Assembly: GCA_002731875.1 (NCBI GenBank)
Contig: PCCY01000007.1
Location: forward strand, 113,817 to 177,816
Origin: Roseobacter sp.
Lineage (GTDB): Bacteria; Pseudomonadota; Alphaproteobacteria; Rhodobacterales; Rhodobacteraceae
Length of the DNA: 64,000 bases
Direction: 5' to 3'
Shown here: piece after piece, positions 13,001-28,000 of the stretch
How the letters are laid out: each line of letters starts with the position of its first letter
Position numbering within the stretch: position 1 is the stretch's first letter
Notes under the pieces: generated by a model
Database searches by the model: none
Told to the model about the DNA's origin: nothing
Seen by the model: the letters and a program-made list of their open reading frames with translations, nothing else
Made by a program: the position numbers and the translations under genes

Positions 13001-16000
13001 GCTTTGCCGCGATCGGAGCTGAACTTACCGTAGGTTCGATCACGTTGATTGGTGAGGCGCGGCAGTTCGCGTTCCTGGGTGACGGCACATTTGTCACGAA
13101 GCGTGGGTTTGGCGTGTTCATCGGGGTGGGGTCGGCGACAGGTGCATCGTTCAAGTGGCCGGCCTGGTTGCCGATCCGCATCACCGAAATCGGCGTCCAG
13201 TGGGCCGATATCCAGAAAGCGCCTGAAAAGTTCGTTCTGACGCTGTCGGCGACGGTGACCGGGTTGCAGGGCAATCCTGGTCTGAAATTCGAAGGCACGA
13301 TCAAGGGAATCCGGATCGACGTGGGTCTTCTGCTTGACGGCAAGAACCCGATTATCGGTATCGAAGCGCTCGGGGTGTCGGTCTCGGGGAATCTGTTTGG
13401 CGGGCGGATCGAAGGCACGCTTATCGGCGGCATCATCAATATAGACGCCAACGGTGCCGAGATCGGAACGCTGGATACATCAACCGCGGTTGCGGATCGG
13501 GTGTTCTTTATCGGAGTTGAAGCCGGGTATGCCTTCGCCGGGCTGTCGGGCTTCACCATCCGCTTCGCGATAAGCGAACTTGGCCCGCTCGGGGTTCTGG
13601 TGACCGCGCAGATTCCCGGCGGTATCCTGCTTGAACCCAACACCGGCCTGACGATCAACAACTTTACCGGCGGCGTCGATTTCTTTACGTCGCTCCCCGA
13701 CATCACCACGCCGGCGGAACTGACAGGCCCGGCCTTCCAGCTGCCTGCCAATGTCAGTGTCGATGGCTGGCTGGATATGGTGCGCGGTCAGGTCTTGACG
13801 CAATACCGGACCATTAAAGCGAACCCATCACAAAGCGGTTTCGCGGCAGCCTTCAAGGCACCGATGGTCATTACCGGCAGTGCGAAACTGTATTCGATCT
13901 ACACATCGGAGCTTACATTCAACGGTCAGGTTACCATCAAGATTTCAACGGATGGCAAGATCCTTGTCATAGGGCAGTTGAACTTTGCCGCCGATAACCT
14001 TTCGCTTTCGGCGAGGCTGTACGCCAATCTAAGCAAGATCGCATCGGGCGAGGCCACTATTTTGTTCTTGGCCAAAGTCCCGGATCAGGTTGATATCATC
14101 ACCATCGAAGGCAACCTGCGTTTTGGCTTCCAGACACTGTTTGGGGATGATGTTGCCGTCGCGATTGTTCAGGACCGCGCGGCGAACCCGACACAGGAAC
14201 TGGCGGGACCGGGCAGCGGCACCGAAATCGGAGCATCGGCTTTCAATAACGGCGGGTATATCGACGTTACGCTTGAAGACCTCGGTACCACCAACGCCGC
14301 GCTCGTGTTGTCGGCTGATACGGTTCTGGACCTTGCGCCGGAATTGGTGATCAAGACGGCAGGGGTGTCGTTGGATAACACACTTGCGCCGGTTCACTTA
14401 GGGGGCACAACCTACCGGTTCTGGGTCATCGGCAAAGCATCAGGCCCGATCACCTATGAATACGTTCAAGAGGGCTGGTCATATCTGAACCAGCAAACTG
14501 GTGAAACGACCTTTAGCAGCATCCTGAACACTGACGATACGCCCAAAACCGGGACCGCCCCGTTGGTCAACGGCCCGTGGATCGACATTCGGTTCATTCC
14601 CGAGATCAACGGTGAACTTACCGCCGCCAACATGCAGTCAATTGCCGCCGGTGGCGCACCCTTTGTCTTGCGGAACCAGAACAATCAAGTGATCGCGCTT
14701 AAAACCACCGGGACACGGGATGCACAGCGTGTCATCACGGGCAAGGACGTCATCCGCTATTTCCTCGCCGATACCAGCCTGCCGTTGGGTACCTATACCG
14801 TCACGTTCATCGGAAATTCCTGGAACAGGGCTGGCCTTGCGAATGTTGCGACCGCCTCTGAAAGCTTCGAGATCGTGAGCCCGACCGTATCACTTGGCGG
14901 TGTCTTTGATACGACGCCCTCCGGGTATTCCGCCAACGTCAATATTTTGAACGCGGGTGCAAAAGAGTTGATCATGTCGTTCCGCGCGCCGTCTGGCAAC
15001 GGTCTGGATTACGCGACGATCCTGGATACGGCACCTGAATTTACCTTGGCACGTGTGGGCGGCGCTAACATCACCGTCGCAGCGGCACCTGTACCTGTGC
15101 GGCTTGTCATCGCCGCGGACGGCAGTGCCACCTATGTGCCTGTGGTGGCCCCAACGGGTATTGCACTAGCTGACTATCTGACCCGCGAAGGGATCACCCA
15201 GTTCAAATACGCCCTGTCCGGGTTCGACTTTGAACCCGGCGTATATGCACTGACCTTTGGGGATGACGCATTCCGCGATGCCGCTGGCAACCGGTCGCTT
15301 GCTACAAGCCCCATCCAGATTGTCGTTGAAGGGGCCACGGCCGTTCTGGTCAACCCGGGTCAGGGCGCGTCCATTGATGTGAACCGTTTTGGAGCACGCA
15401 GCTATATCGATGTCACTTTCCCAAGCGTGCCTGCTGGGTTTACCGCCTACGATGCGGGCTCCATTACCGACGCCGGCGCAGAGTTTACCCTGTCGGGTGC
15501 AGGTATCGGCACAATCGAAATAGACAACGCACAAGCGCCGGTTCTGATAACCGGTGGAGCATCGCCAACCTATCGCTATTGGCTGACAGGCGATTTCGCT
15601 GACGCCGCTGCTGCGGGCAGTGTGACGATCACTCCTATCGACGGCGCATGGTCCTATGTGAAATCCTCCGGCATCATTACCGTCACCGGGACGGTGATTG
15701 ATGGGGTGCTGCTCATCGGTGAGGTTGATGCGGTTACAGGAACCCCGAATCCGCTGACACTGACCGGTATCTATGGTGCAATACCCGCTGGATATTCCAT
15801 CGACATCGCGTCAATTCTGGATAGCGGTGCCGAATTCGAGGTCTTGGCACCCGCCAACGCTGGCTATACTGCGACGTTGGATACAGCGAACGGGCCGGTG
15901 CGCCAGGATGACGGCACCGGCAGTACCAGCGCGGTCCAGTATCGGTATTCGATCCTGTTGGCCGGGACGTCGAATGTATCTGAAACAGTGACCCTGAAGT

Positions 16001-19000
16001 TCAATGCGGACCAGATATCTTACACCAAGAACGTGACGCCCGCCTTGACGATTGCCGGGGTGAACGGCGGCGTTCTGGGGTCTCATGATAACGATGTCAG
16101 CTATGTCGATATTCTGATTAAGCCTGCTGCCGGTGATACCTTTGCGAATTTCGCGGCGACTGGGGACGTGGGCAAGCTATCTCTTACCGTAAATGGCCAA
16201 CAAGGGCCTGCGGTGACGTCGCTGCTGAATATGGGTAACGGGGTCACGCGTATCTTCCTCCAAGGCAACGCCTTGGTCGGTGACGCTGTATTGACCATCG
16301 CGGAACAGGCATTCGGCAGCACAGGGGCGCAAAACCGAGCCCTGACGCTTGGCTTCAGGTTGGCCGGCGCTCAGGGTGTTGTCATCAACCCTGGTCCTGA
16401 CGGTAGTATCGGTATCGGTACGATCAACGGTCGGGGCTATGTCGATCTCAGCTTTGAACGGCCCTTGAAGGGGCTTCGCGTCGGATCGATCACCGACCTC
16501 GCTCCTGAATTTGAGTTCAGGGGCTCCAACGTACAGATCGCGTTCGACGATACGCAGGCACCTGAATGGCTCAACCCTGACGATCCGACCGTTGACCCCG
16601 ACACAATCACCGAAAACTACCGTTTCCGCTACTGGACCAAGGGCACCTTTACCTCTGGGACCACCATAGAGCGGATAGCGAGCTTTGAAGGTGAAGCCAC
16701 GGTATTGCTAAGTGACGGGACACCGGCCACCACCGCCGGCGTCGTCGGCTTTGATGCCAGGAAGCTTGACACGTCCTGGATAGACGTACGCTTTACCCCG
16801 ACGTGGGGCGATCAGATCGACTTTGCCACCCTGGGTGACGAAATCACCGTGACCGGGGCGACCTTGTCCGGCGAGGCCATGCGGATCGGTGATGGCCTGA
16901 CGGTGCGTTACTTCCTGACCGGTGCAGTTGGCGCAGGCCGGGTGACTGTACAGGTTCTGGCAGATACGTTCGGATCCGGGTCCAACGCGGGCGAAGCGGC
17001 CGACTATGGGTTTGATGTGCTGCGACTCTCTGCTGCGCTGGCCGATCCGGTGTCCGGCGGGGTGATTGGCAAGACCGAGCTCAACAACCGTGGCTATATT
17101 GACGTGAGCTTCGTCAAGCCGTCGTATGCGTTTGCTATCGACGTGGCATCGGTTACCGATCTGGCCCCAGAAGTTGTGTTCAGCGCCATCGGCGGCACAA
17201 TAAAGGCAGACGACACTCAAGCCCCGGTTTATTTAGGTATGGTTGGCGACGCGGCGGTCTTCCGGATTTGGTATAGCGGCGATTTTAAAGGCAGCGCCGT
17301 CGCCGGGAATGTCACTGTCGAATTTATCGGCGGCAGCTTCAATTGGCTCGATGCCAGTGGCAATACCATTGATGCAGTCGCGCCAACCAACAGCGTTCAG
17401 CTACAGGTGAAATCGGACGGCGCGGCGACCCCTGCTTATTTCATTACCTTGCAACTGGGGACCAGCGGACTGCTTGATACCGTTTCGATCCAGAATGGAT
17501 CATTCACCGTCACGCGCGTGGACGGAACAAGCCTGACCGTTACCAGCAACACAGCCCGCGCACCCCCGGGCCAAATCGAATTGGCAATTTCCGCACCTTC
17601 CGGTTCAGACCCGATCGCTGCGGGAGAATTTGTAACCCTTAGCTATAATGCGTCAGCGTGGAAATACGGCGCTGCTGCAATCGAGACCCAACAGACCCAG
17701 ACACTCAGTATCACGACGAGCCTCACCAGTGGGTATATTGATGTAAAATTCGCAACACTTGGCCTTGTGTCGGCCGATCCGTCCTTTGCGCTGGACATCT
17801 CGACACTGACCGGAGACGAGATCAGCCTTGGCGGAGCAGGGGCGTCGGTGAACGTTTTGAATGTTGCGCCTACTGATTTGGGCAACGGCACTTTCCGCTA
17901 TTACACCCAAGGCGCTTATGTGAAGGGCGATGTCCTGATCACCTTCAAAGAGGCCAGTTGGTCAGATCAGGCAGGCAATACCGGCGGGCAAAGCGTCCAA
18001 AGCTTCAAGGTCATCGACCGGGTAGAGAGCACCCTGACACCTGTAACGTCGGCCCCGTCCAGCTCGCGGATCTTCTTCATCGAAATTGCAGGCGGCATCC
18101 GGTACAACGTACCCGGAATTGCCGAACCGATGTTGGAACAGCGCGGCAAGGCCCGCTTGACCTTTGGCACCTATGCCGACCCGGACCGGGGCGATGTCTT
18201 CCGGTTCACACTGAAATTTTCGGGCACAGCCAAGGTTTACAAACTGGGCAATGTCGGTTCCATCGCGGGTTCGTTCGTGCTGGAAGACGGCGGCGATACC
18301 GGGCGTCCCGAATTCTGGGGCGTGGCGGCTGTTCAAACCAATTTCGGCGCGCTCGCGGCGGTCGGGCTCCATATCAACGGCAGCGCCCTTCTACAGATCA
18401 ACCTGTCAAGTCAGACGCGCACCGAAAGCATCGCGCTTGAAGGTCTGCCCGGCGACAAGCTGGGTACCACCATCGCAGCGGGCGACGTTGCTGCTTTGGG
18501 GTTGGATAGCACCAAGGCCCTGTTTGAAGAAAACGCCGTCAATCAAGCCATTCGTGCCGAGTTTGCCGCGCGCAGCGTGACACTGGCCCAAGACGCAACC
18601 ATCGCTGTCACCCAGAAGCTAAACAATTTCACACAGTGGCGTATCACCAGCGGTGGAAAAACCTACTTTGCTGAACTGAGCGATGGCAAAGTAACCCTGT
18701 CTTCTGAAACGCGTACATACGTCTTGCCAGCCGGGTCTTTTGCGTTCGAGGTGACCGGATCGGTCAAATTGACAGTACCCGGCGAAAATCCGGACACCGA
18801 TGCTCTCGCTGAGATGAGCGGCGGATTCTACATCTCGATCACCAAGGATCGTGCAGAGGTATTCGCGATTGCCAGTGTAGTCGTCGGACCTGCCAGCGCG
18901 CCGGTCATCGAGGGACGAGCACAGGGTCTGTTCATCGTCAACTATAGCGGCACCAACAACGGCGTCGCAGGCAGCCTGTCATTGGAACGCAAGATCGGAT

Positions 19001-22000
19001 CACCCGCCGCCGAAGGTGCCCAGGATGACGGTGGCGACAGCTTTGCCGGGATCGCAGCGAATGTCTTCAAGCTCGACGTTACCATATCGCTCCAGTTCAA
19101 CACCACCTTGGCTGAACAAAGATTCACAGTACCTTCCTCGTTCCTCGAGCTGTTGCCGCCAGATGCATCCGCAAATGTGGTCATCACCGCGGGGGTCCCG
19201 TCGCCAGGAGACCCGACTGCGGCGCCGTCGGCCCCGTCGGTGTATTTCCTCGCCTTCCTCAAAGGGTCTGTCACTCTGTTTGACGCCGTGACGTTGAATG
19301 GGTCGCTTACACTGGCTGTTTCGGTCACGCCGATCTATTCGGCCGCTGACGCCAACGGGGACCAGACATTGCTTAGAACGGTGAGCGAAGTTCGGCTGAC
19401 CGGGGTCGTCAACGGAAAGATTGATTATGTCGGAGTGGTTCGAGGCGATCTGGATCTGCTGTTCTCAACGACGGTCGAAGCTGACGGTACCGTTACAGAA
19501 CTGGGATTGGTCGGGCGTGCCAAGCTGAGCCTGGTCGGCGGTCTGACTATACCCAACGTCCAACTTGACGGCGGCGCGACGCTGAGCCTGGAAATCAATA
19601 CGTTTGACAATCCGCGCAGTCTTCGGACTTTCCTTGACGCTGCCGAATTCGCCAAAGCCGAAAATGGCGCGAACCTGCATTACACCGATCCGCAATACGA
19701 AAGCGATGGAACGACTCCGATCCGTGACGGTGCCAACTATTTCGGCGCCATCAATCTGAACCCCGGTCTGACCCTGTACATCGAAGCCGACATGTCGATT
19801 TCCAACGTCGTCAGCCTAAGGGGTGTTTTCGAGCTAAAGATCGTCAAGCTTTCCTCGGGGCTGCTTATCAGTGCGGAACTGAACGTTCAGGCATCGCTGG
19901 TCGGCATTTTGGATAACCTGACCCTAGAAGGTAAGGTGGTCATCTCCGAAGGCGGTATGGTCATTTACGGCAGAATAGCGATTGATGCAGGAATGAACGG
20001 GGTGCTGGAGTTCAAGGGCAGCGCTGTATTTGAGCTGAACACGTTCTCTGCGACCCAGACCATTACCGTGGGCGGCACGAACAGGTCGGTTGCGTCCGGT
20101 GTGATGCTGACCATTCAGGGCAGTGTCGAATTCATCGGGTTTGCCACGGCCTCTGGCAAGACCACCATCGCGATACTCAGCGACAGTACCGTAATCAGCT
20201 TTGATATCGTCTTTGGCTTGGGAGGGTTGAACGCCCGTGCTGCCGGTGCCGCGGGTCTTTACTATACCGGCAACCGTGTTACCGGCATCGCGTTGGCGCT
20301 GTACGTATCAATCGACGCCAACGTCGCCCGGATCATCGACATTTCCGCCAGCGGCAAGCTTACATTGAACACGACCAACAGCGTGCAGCGAATTGGCAGC
20401 TTCACCCTCGCGGCCCGCAGCTTTACCTTGGCGTTGAACGGTGATGTGCAATTCCTGAAGACGATCAAGTTCAACACGGCCTTCAATGTCATCATCATTG
20501 CCGACAGCTGGGAAGTGAACTTCCGCGCAAGCATCAACTTCTTTGGTATCGCCACACTCGGGGCTGATGGCGTGTTCCGCAGCGATGGGACGTTCAACGT
20601 CAACTTGCGTGGCGGCGTCTTGCTGGGCAGCCGTGGTTTCGGCATGGAAGGGACGTTCAATTTCAACGTCTACTATGACTACGTCGGCCCCAACAATGTG
20701 TTGACCATAGGCTTCTCGGGCAATGCTTCGGTCAAGCTCTATGGCTTGGGGATCAACTGGGGCGGCGCGTCAATCGGATTTAGCGCGAACATCCCGGTCG
20801 GTCAGGGCGGGCGCGTCCCGATTAAGGTCAGCGCCTATGCAAGCATCAAGATCGTGTTTGTGCGTATCCGGCTGAACCTGAACTTCACGATCGGGTATCT
20901 TGAACTGCCCCAGCCGATCAAATTGGCCGAAAAGCGGGGTTCCGACCTCGTGCTGAACATGGGCAACAGCGCTTCGAACGGTCTGTACAACAACAGCGAT
21001 CGCGGAATCGGTGAAGGGGCCGACGACGAAACCTACTTTGTTGAACAGATTGCGCCCGGCACCATCAAGGTGATCTATTCGGGTCGCGAACAGATCTTTA
21101 CCGGTGTCAGCCGCATTGTCGGATATGGTGGCGATGGCAATGACATGATCGTTGTGCGCGAAGGCGTCGATGCTGATTTGCTGTTTGACGGCGGCAACGG
21201 CACGGACATCATTGATTATCAGGGGTCCGGCAAGGCGATCATCAACAAGACCGACGGCGTGACCGACTTTGGCGATCAGATCACCATCGGGCGCTTTGCC
21301 GCGGCTGGGTCGGAGGTGTACGGTGCCAACGTCACGCGGGCGCTCGGTACGGATGAAGCGGCAAGTCAGCTCGGTGACCGGATTACATCATTTAGCAACC
21401 AGCGCATTACCATCAACGCCATGGGTGGCGATGACTTTATCCAGCAAGCAGGGGCTGGCGCAGCAACGATCTATGGCGGTAACGGTGCGGATATCATCTT
21501 TGGTGGGGCCAACGACGACACTATCTTTGGCGGCAACGGCGTCGATGAAATTGACGGCGGTGCAGGTAACGACACGATCGACGGCGAAGCAGATGCAGAC
21601 CTGATTTTCCGCGCGTTGAATGCGGCGGGTATCCTGACTGTCAATGGTACCGGTTCAGCGGACACCCTATATGTGACGGGTTCTTCCAGGGCCGACACCG
21701 CCCGGCTGTCGAAAGGTTCGGTTGTCATCCGTAACGCCGACAACACCAGCGGTGCCACTGTCAAGGGCGGCGTCGGCACCGTGCAGATCCAACTGCTGGG
21801 CGGAAATGACACCGTTATCGTAGACGATATTTCCGGTCAGGGCGTGAACCGTCTGGTCATCGAAGATGATCTGGCCGTTGAAGGCCCGGGCTACGTGGGC
21901 ACGTCGGCATCCCGCGAAGGCACGACGGACAGCAATGCCGATACCGTGATCATCAACGGCACTACGCTGAACGATATCTTCACCCTGTCGCAAGACACCG

Positions 22001-25000
22001 TCGACGCATCTGACCTGAAGATCGATGCAGTCTGGAACGGCCAGACCGCCGTGGCGATTGTGTTGAACGATTTCCGTCGCGCGTCAGGCGACAGGCTGTT
22101 TATCAAAGCAGGCAACGGTGCCGACGTTATCAACGCGTCAGCCATTACCCAAAATACCGTCGCGCTAGAGCTGATGGGCGAGGCCGGCCGCGACACTATT
22201 GTCGGCTCGCGGTACGATGACGTTCTTGATGGCGGCTTGGGCGACGATACGATCACCGGCGGCGAAGGCTATGATATCTTTGCAGACGCCGGTAACGACG
22301 CGACAGGCGATACGTTGATCGAAACATTCACGGGCTATGACTTCGGTATCTTCGAAGACCGCTTTGTCGTTGGAAGCGTAACCGGCACAACAGACGATAT
22401 ATGGTCGTCGGCGACACTGGAAAACATCAACGGCATTTTCGAGAACGTGGTTCTGACCGGCGGCAACAACGTTGCCAACCGCATGGTAGTGAACGACCTG
22501 GATCGGCAGATCCGGGTGAACGGGACGATCATTTCGGTCGCGGCGTTTGACGGAACCGTGACGCTGGACGCGAAATCCACCGGATCGCCCGAAACATATG
22601 TGATCAACGCGCCCCAGGGCTCTGACTTTGTGGTCAATATCAACGATACCGGCTCGGGTGTCGCGACCGTCCGCTTCGAAGGTTCTGACGATAGCGATGT
22701 GATTATCGTTAATGATGATCAGCTAGTCGTGACCGGTGCGGCCACAACGACCATTGCCCATGTAGGTACGGATCGGGTCGAACTGAACACAGCCGGTGGG
22801 GGCGACGTGATTACAGTCCAAAGTACCGATATCCCGCTGTACATCCGGTCTGGTCTGGGTGACGACACCATTACGATCGGCAACAATGGTTCGCTCGCCG
22901 AGATCGACGCCCTGGTTGACGTGGACGCGTTTGACGTCTTTGGCGCGGGCAGCGCACCTGTTGACCGTGGCAGCGATACGCTGCTGATTGATGGGCGAAA
23001 TGATACCGGTACCTTGAACGGGACGATCGGCCTGGTCGATCTGGCACAGCTCGAGGGTCGGGTCGCCGTCAGTGGGTTTGCCCTGTCGCCCGCCGGGATT
23101 ACCTATATTGCGGTGGAAAACATCGAAATCGACCTGGGCAATGGCAGCAACACTGCCACGATTACCTCGACCGGTCTGGCTGACAACACCACGCTGCGCA
23201 CGTCGGGAGGGGCGGATCGGGTAAATCTATGGGCGATGAACGGGCCTACCTTTATCGAAACCGGTGCGGGTGTTGACACGGTAACCATCGGCAAACCGAT
23301 TTCGACGACACCTGATAGTGAATTTACCGTTAACGACATCCTGTTCGGGCTTCTGACGATTGACGGTGGGTCCGAGCCCAGCGGTGTGAGCGAAGGCAAT
23401 GATATCCTGCGGGTCAGCGATAACGGCGACACTGCGGCCGATCGCGGAAACCGTTTGACCGAGAATGAAATCATCGGTCTGGGTATGACAGTCGGTATCA
23501 AGTATACCAGCTTTGAGACGCTTATCCTTGAGACCAGCGACGCCAACAACGAATTGCATATCGCCGGTACACACGCCGGATTGACCCGGGTTGATATGGG
23601 CGATGAAGCGACATCGCCTTCCAATGACGCCGTCAACGATGTGCTGAACATAGAACGCCTTGGTGGGGCCGTCGTGATCAAGCTGGGGCAGGGCAACGAT
23701 GTTGTCCGCGTCAACTATGACGAATATGGCAAGCAAACTTTTACTAACGGGCTGCAAAGCGGCAGTCTGAATACGACTTATGTGCTGGAGCTTGATGGCG
23801 AACAGGGGTCGGATTTCTATCAAATTGGCCTATCGGGTGAGGGTACCGCTTTGATCCGTATTCGGGACAGCGGTCTGGCAGGTCAGGGCGCCGACCGGGC
23901 CGAAATCAATGGCACCAACCGCGCTGACCTGTTCTTGTTCCGCGCCAACCTCGACCCCACCGTCGCCTTGGGTGTGGTGGCCGCGTTGCAACTGGATGAA
24001 AACGGGAATCAGGTCGCCGGGATCCTCGAGCGGGTTGAATACAACGGTGCCCTCGAGGGCGACATTCAGGTCAATGGCCGCGACGGTAACGATGTCTTCG
24101 TCTTTGACGATACGCTTGCGACCTTCAATGTGTTCGGCGATGCAGGCGACGACACATTCCAGATCGGGCAACTGTTTGCCTCGGCGCGTGATGCATCGAA
24201 CCCCTATAACGGTCTGGTCAATGGTGACGATTATTATGCCACCACGCAGGTCACCCTGGGCTTCCTGTCGAATGGTATCAGCAAGAACGCGACGCTTAAT
24301 GGCGGCACCGGGCAGGATAACTTTACCGTTTATTCCAACAAGGCCGAACTGTTCCTGTTCGGTGACGAAGACGATGACAGCTTCCTTGTTCGGTCGTTCG
24401 TGCGGGTAGACCCGAATGATCCGGCTGCGCCCTATACCAACATCAATGGCGGTCAGGGTGCCGATTTCGTCAGCTATAACATCAACGCCCCTGTGCGCAT
24501 CGACGGCGGTGACGGTTTTGACACGCTGACCATCGTGGGCAGCGAATTTGGCGACGACTACGTCATCACCCAAAACGGTGTCTACGGTGGCGGTTTGTTT
24601 GTCAGCTTCGTAGGGCTTGAAAAGCTGGTGGTGGACGCGCTGCAAGGCAACGATACGTTCTTTATCGAAAGCACGAACGAGAACGTGCAGGTCGAAATCA
24701 TCGGTGGTCTGGGCAGCGATAACATCAACATCGCCGGGGCTGATCTGAACAATGTCACCGAAGGCGGCGCGATCACCGTGGTGTCCAACAGCCTGAACGG
24801 TCACAACGGGCTGATCCAGACGGTCGTAAGCAGCAACGACGCCCGTTATAACGCGATCTTTGCCAAGGACGTAGTCGCCAACATCACTGACAACGACGAA
24901 GCCGGAATCATCGTCTTCAACGACTTTGACGCCTTGCGCGTGTTTGAAGACGCAACAACGTCGCCTCTGTTGATCCACAATTCGTATGGCATCGCTCTGT

Positions 25001-28000
25001 CCCGCGCCCCTGACGAAAAGGTGACGATCACGATCACCCCGACACGCGGCACCGAAAGCTCTCAGGCTGCAGGTGGCAAGGGTGTGATGGTTAATGGCTC
25101 AGAGAATTTCACGCAACTGGTGTTCACTCCACAAAATTGGGACCAGGTCCAGTATGTGACCGTTACCGGTGTCAATGACGCGCTGGCCGAAGGTCGTCAG
25201 GTTGTGAACCTGCGCCATACCGCGGTCGAAGGGACCATCGGGACCGACGCGCAGCCGTTTGACGGCGTGATTGTCGCGGATGTGCTGGTAGAGGTCATTG
25301 ATAATGACAGTGCAGAGATATTGTTGTTCTCACGCGATGAGCCGGCATCCCTGATCGACCCGCTCGACCGCGAAGTCGTCGCCGAAGAGGTCCTGCTGAC
25401 CGCGAATGGTGACAGCGTCTATGTGGCCTTGTCGCGCGCCCCGACCTGGCCCGTTACAGTGATGTTCAATGCCGCCGACGGTGCAACGGTGTCGTTCACA
25501 GGGCCATCAGGCACTCAAACGGGGCGCTCGGTCACTGTCGGCTTTGATGCTACCAACTGGAATACACCACGTTTGCTGCGGTTGGCCGCGAATGACAACA
25601 CCGCCCCCGAAGGGGTTCACTATGCCCGTATCACACCGGTTATCACCGCCGGGAAGGACGCCTTCCTTGGCCTGGGTCAAGGGGACGTGGTGCGCGGGAT
25701 CGCGGCAAACATCAATGCCGATATCACCCAGACGCGCGAAGCCCGGGTGATGTACCAATCCGCCGATATTCAAATCTTCCGAGGCACGATCAATTCCGCG
25801 AAGTCTGAACGCTGGACTGTCACGATTAATGGCGAAAGCTATGGTGCTGACTTTGGCGGTACAGCAACGGCGCTTGACGTCGCCCGAGGCCTGCGCGATG
25901 CGATCAACTTTGATGTTCGCAAACCGACCGGCCTGACCGCCGCGGTCATCGGCGGCGCTCTCAGGATCGCCGACAGTGCCGGGTTCAGCGTTACCGCCAC
26001 AGCGCAGACGCAGTTCTTCAATAACGGATTTGAAATAGAGGCGACGGCCAACACCACCATGCGCGTGATGATCAACGGTCAGTCGTTCGAACTTGCGACG
26101 GCGGCACCGGCCGGCCAAAACATGCCTGTCACAGGTCAGCGCGCGCTTGAAGTGGCTGTTATCACGCTAAACTCGTCCACGGCCGACGGAACCCGCGATG
26201 CAGCGGGAGGTGTGGTGATCGGGTCTACGTGGAACCTGGTGCTGGATGACTTGACAGTGTCGGTGACCGCGCAAACCGATGACACCCTGCAAACCCTGGT
26301 GCGTCGTCTTGTCGGCAAGCTGGCGGGCAGCGACTATGCGGCGTCCGAGCTGTATCGCTCTGCAACGCTGGTACCGTCTATCGTCGGCGGCGTCGCGGCT
26401 GATGCAACCTGGAGCATTCTGGTGGATGGCCAGCGTGTCAGCTACACCTCGGTCAATGCAGACCTGCCAAACGGCATTAACGGCATCGGACAAAAAATCG
26501 CCGAGCAAATCCGGGCGTTGAACGCGAATTACGTAGTAACGGTGCGGACCGGCGGCGCGATCGACGTGTCACGCCCCGGTGGCAATCCGTTCTCGATTGT
26601 GGCGACCGCTTCGAATGGTGTTACCAGCTTGATCGCTGCGGGGGCAAACAGCATCGCGCCGCCCCAGGTCGTTGAAAATACGATGGTGATCTTCAAACGG
26701 GCCGAAGCCCGCGGCGTTCCTCCGTTCGGTCTCCAAGTCGTGCGGCTGGCGAACCCCGCTTCGCCGACCAGCCAGAGTGGTGCGACCGACAGTGCGCTAC
26801 GTCAGCTTAGCTCCAGTTACTGGGCCTATGCAGCGGTTGCGTTCGCACCGATCAGCGGCGTTATCGCGCAGGGCACCACATGGGGTTTGCGGTTGAGCGC
26901 AGCCGAGATTGCGCAAGGCGCAAGCGCCGCGGTACTAGAAAACTACGACTACGTTGCCGGTAAAAACCAGGAAGAGCTGATCCCCGCAGCGTTTGACCTG
27001 AAGCTGCTGGACGACGACGCACCTACGGTCGAAATCATCGAGAGCGGAAATTCGACTGATCTTGCCGAGCGCGGTCAAGGCGATGTGCGCGTCACTGACA
27101 CGTTTGATATCGTTCTGACGGGCCAACTGGTTGGCGATAAGTGGGTCACGGTCGATGTCACTCCGCTCAAGACACGGACCTACAACGGTGATCTCGCCTT
27201 TGACGCGGCGGCTAACTTTGGCGAAGCGAACCGGGTGCAGGTCCGCGTCGCCGCAACCTTCGCCGAGATTTCGTTGACCGGGTCTGTGGTCGCGGGGGAA
27301 GTCTGGGCCGTCGATCTGTACGACGATATCGACTATCAGGCCGGGTTGCTCACCGCGTCCTATTCTGTGGTAGCCGGGGACACGTTGGCAAGTGTGCGGA
27401 ACGGCCTGATCGCGGCGCTCAACGGGTTGGCGGGCTACAACGCCATGCTGACCCAAGACGCAATCACCATCACCCGCGACAGCGGTCTGGCGACGTCGCG
27501 TTTCTTTGTTGAGACAACGATCACCCCTGATACACGCGGCACAATCGTGACCCGCGTTGTTCCTGACTTTAACTTTAACAACGTGCTGGAAATCGAATTT
27601 GCCGGCATCGCGGCAGTCGGCGAAAGCTGGACGGTCACCTTTGCCGGCACGGTATACACCCAGACCGTCGCGGCGAACGACAGCCTTGCGACGCTTGCGG
27701 CCACGTTGGCCACCCGCATTCAGGCAGCAGATGATCAGCGCATCGCTGAAGGCGGCGCGCGTCTGTATGACGTCAAGGTAAACGGCACCGTGGTGTCCAT
27801 TCAGGCACTTGCGAACAAGCGGGCGGTTCTTGCGGCCATCGGGGCGATAACGCCGGTGGGAAGCTCCGTGGTCGACAGTGATGGCGCAATGCAGCTGCGC
27901 CAGTATGTCAAGTTCAACAAGGATAACTGGAACCGGGCCCAGACCATTACTGTGCTGGCGATCGACGATGACATCATCGATGGGGGTGATGCCAAGGTAT

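Noticed and set aside
23830..24978. 382-residue open frame on the minus strand inside the giant gene
   Set aside because: Antisense shadow of the RTX/beta repeat coding region: composition tracks the plus-strand codons, with no recognisable domain. The plus frame here is clearly real.
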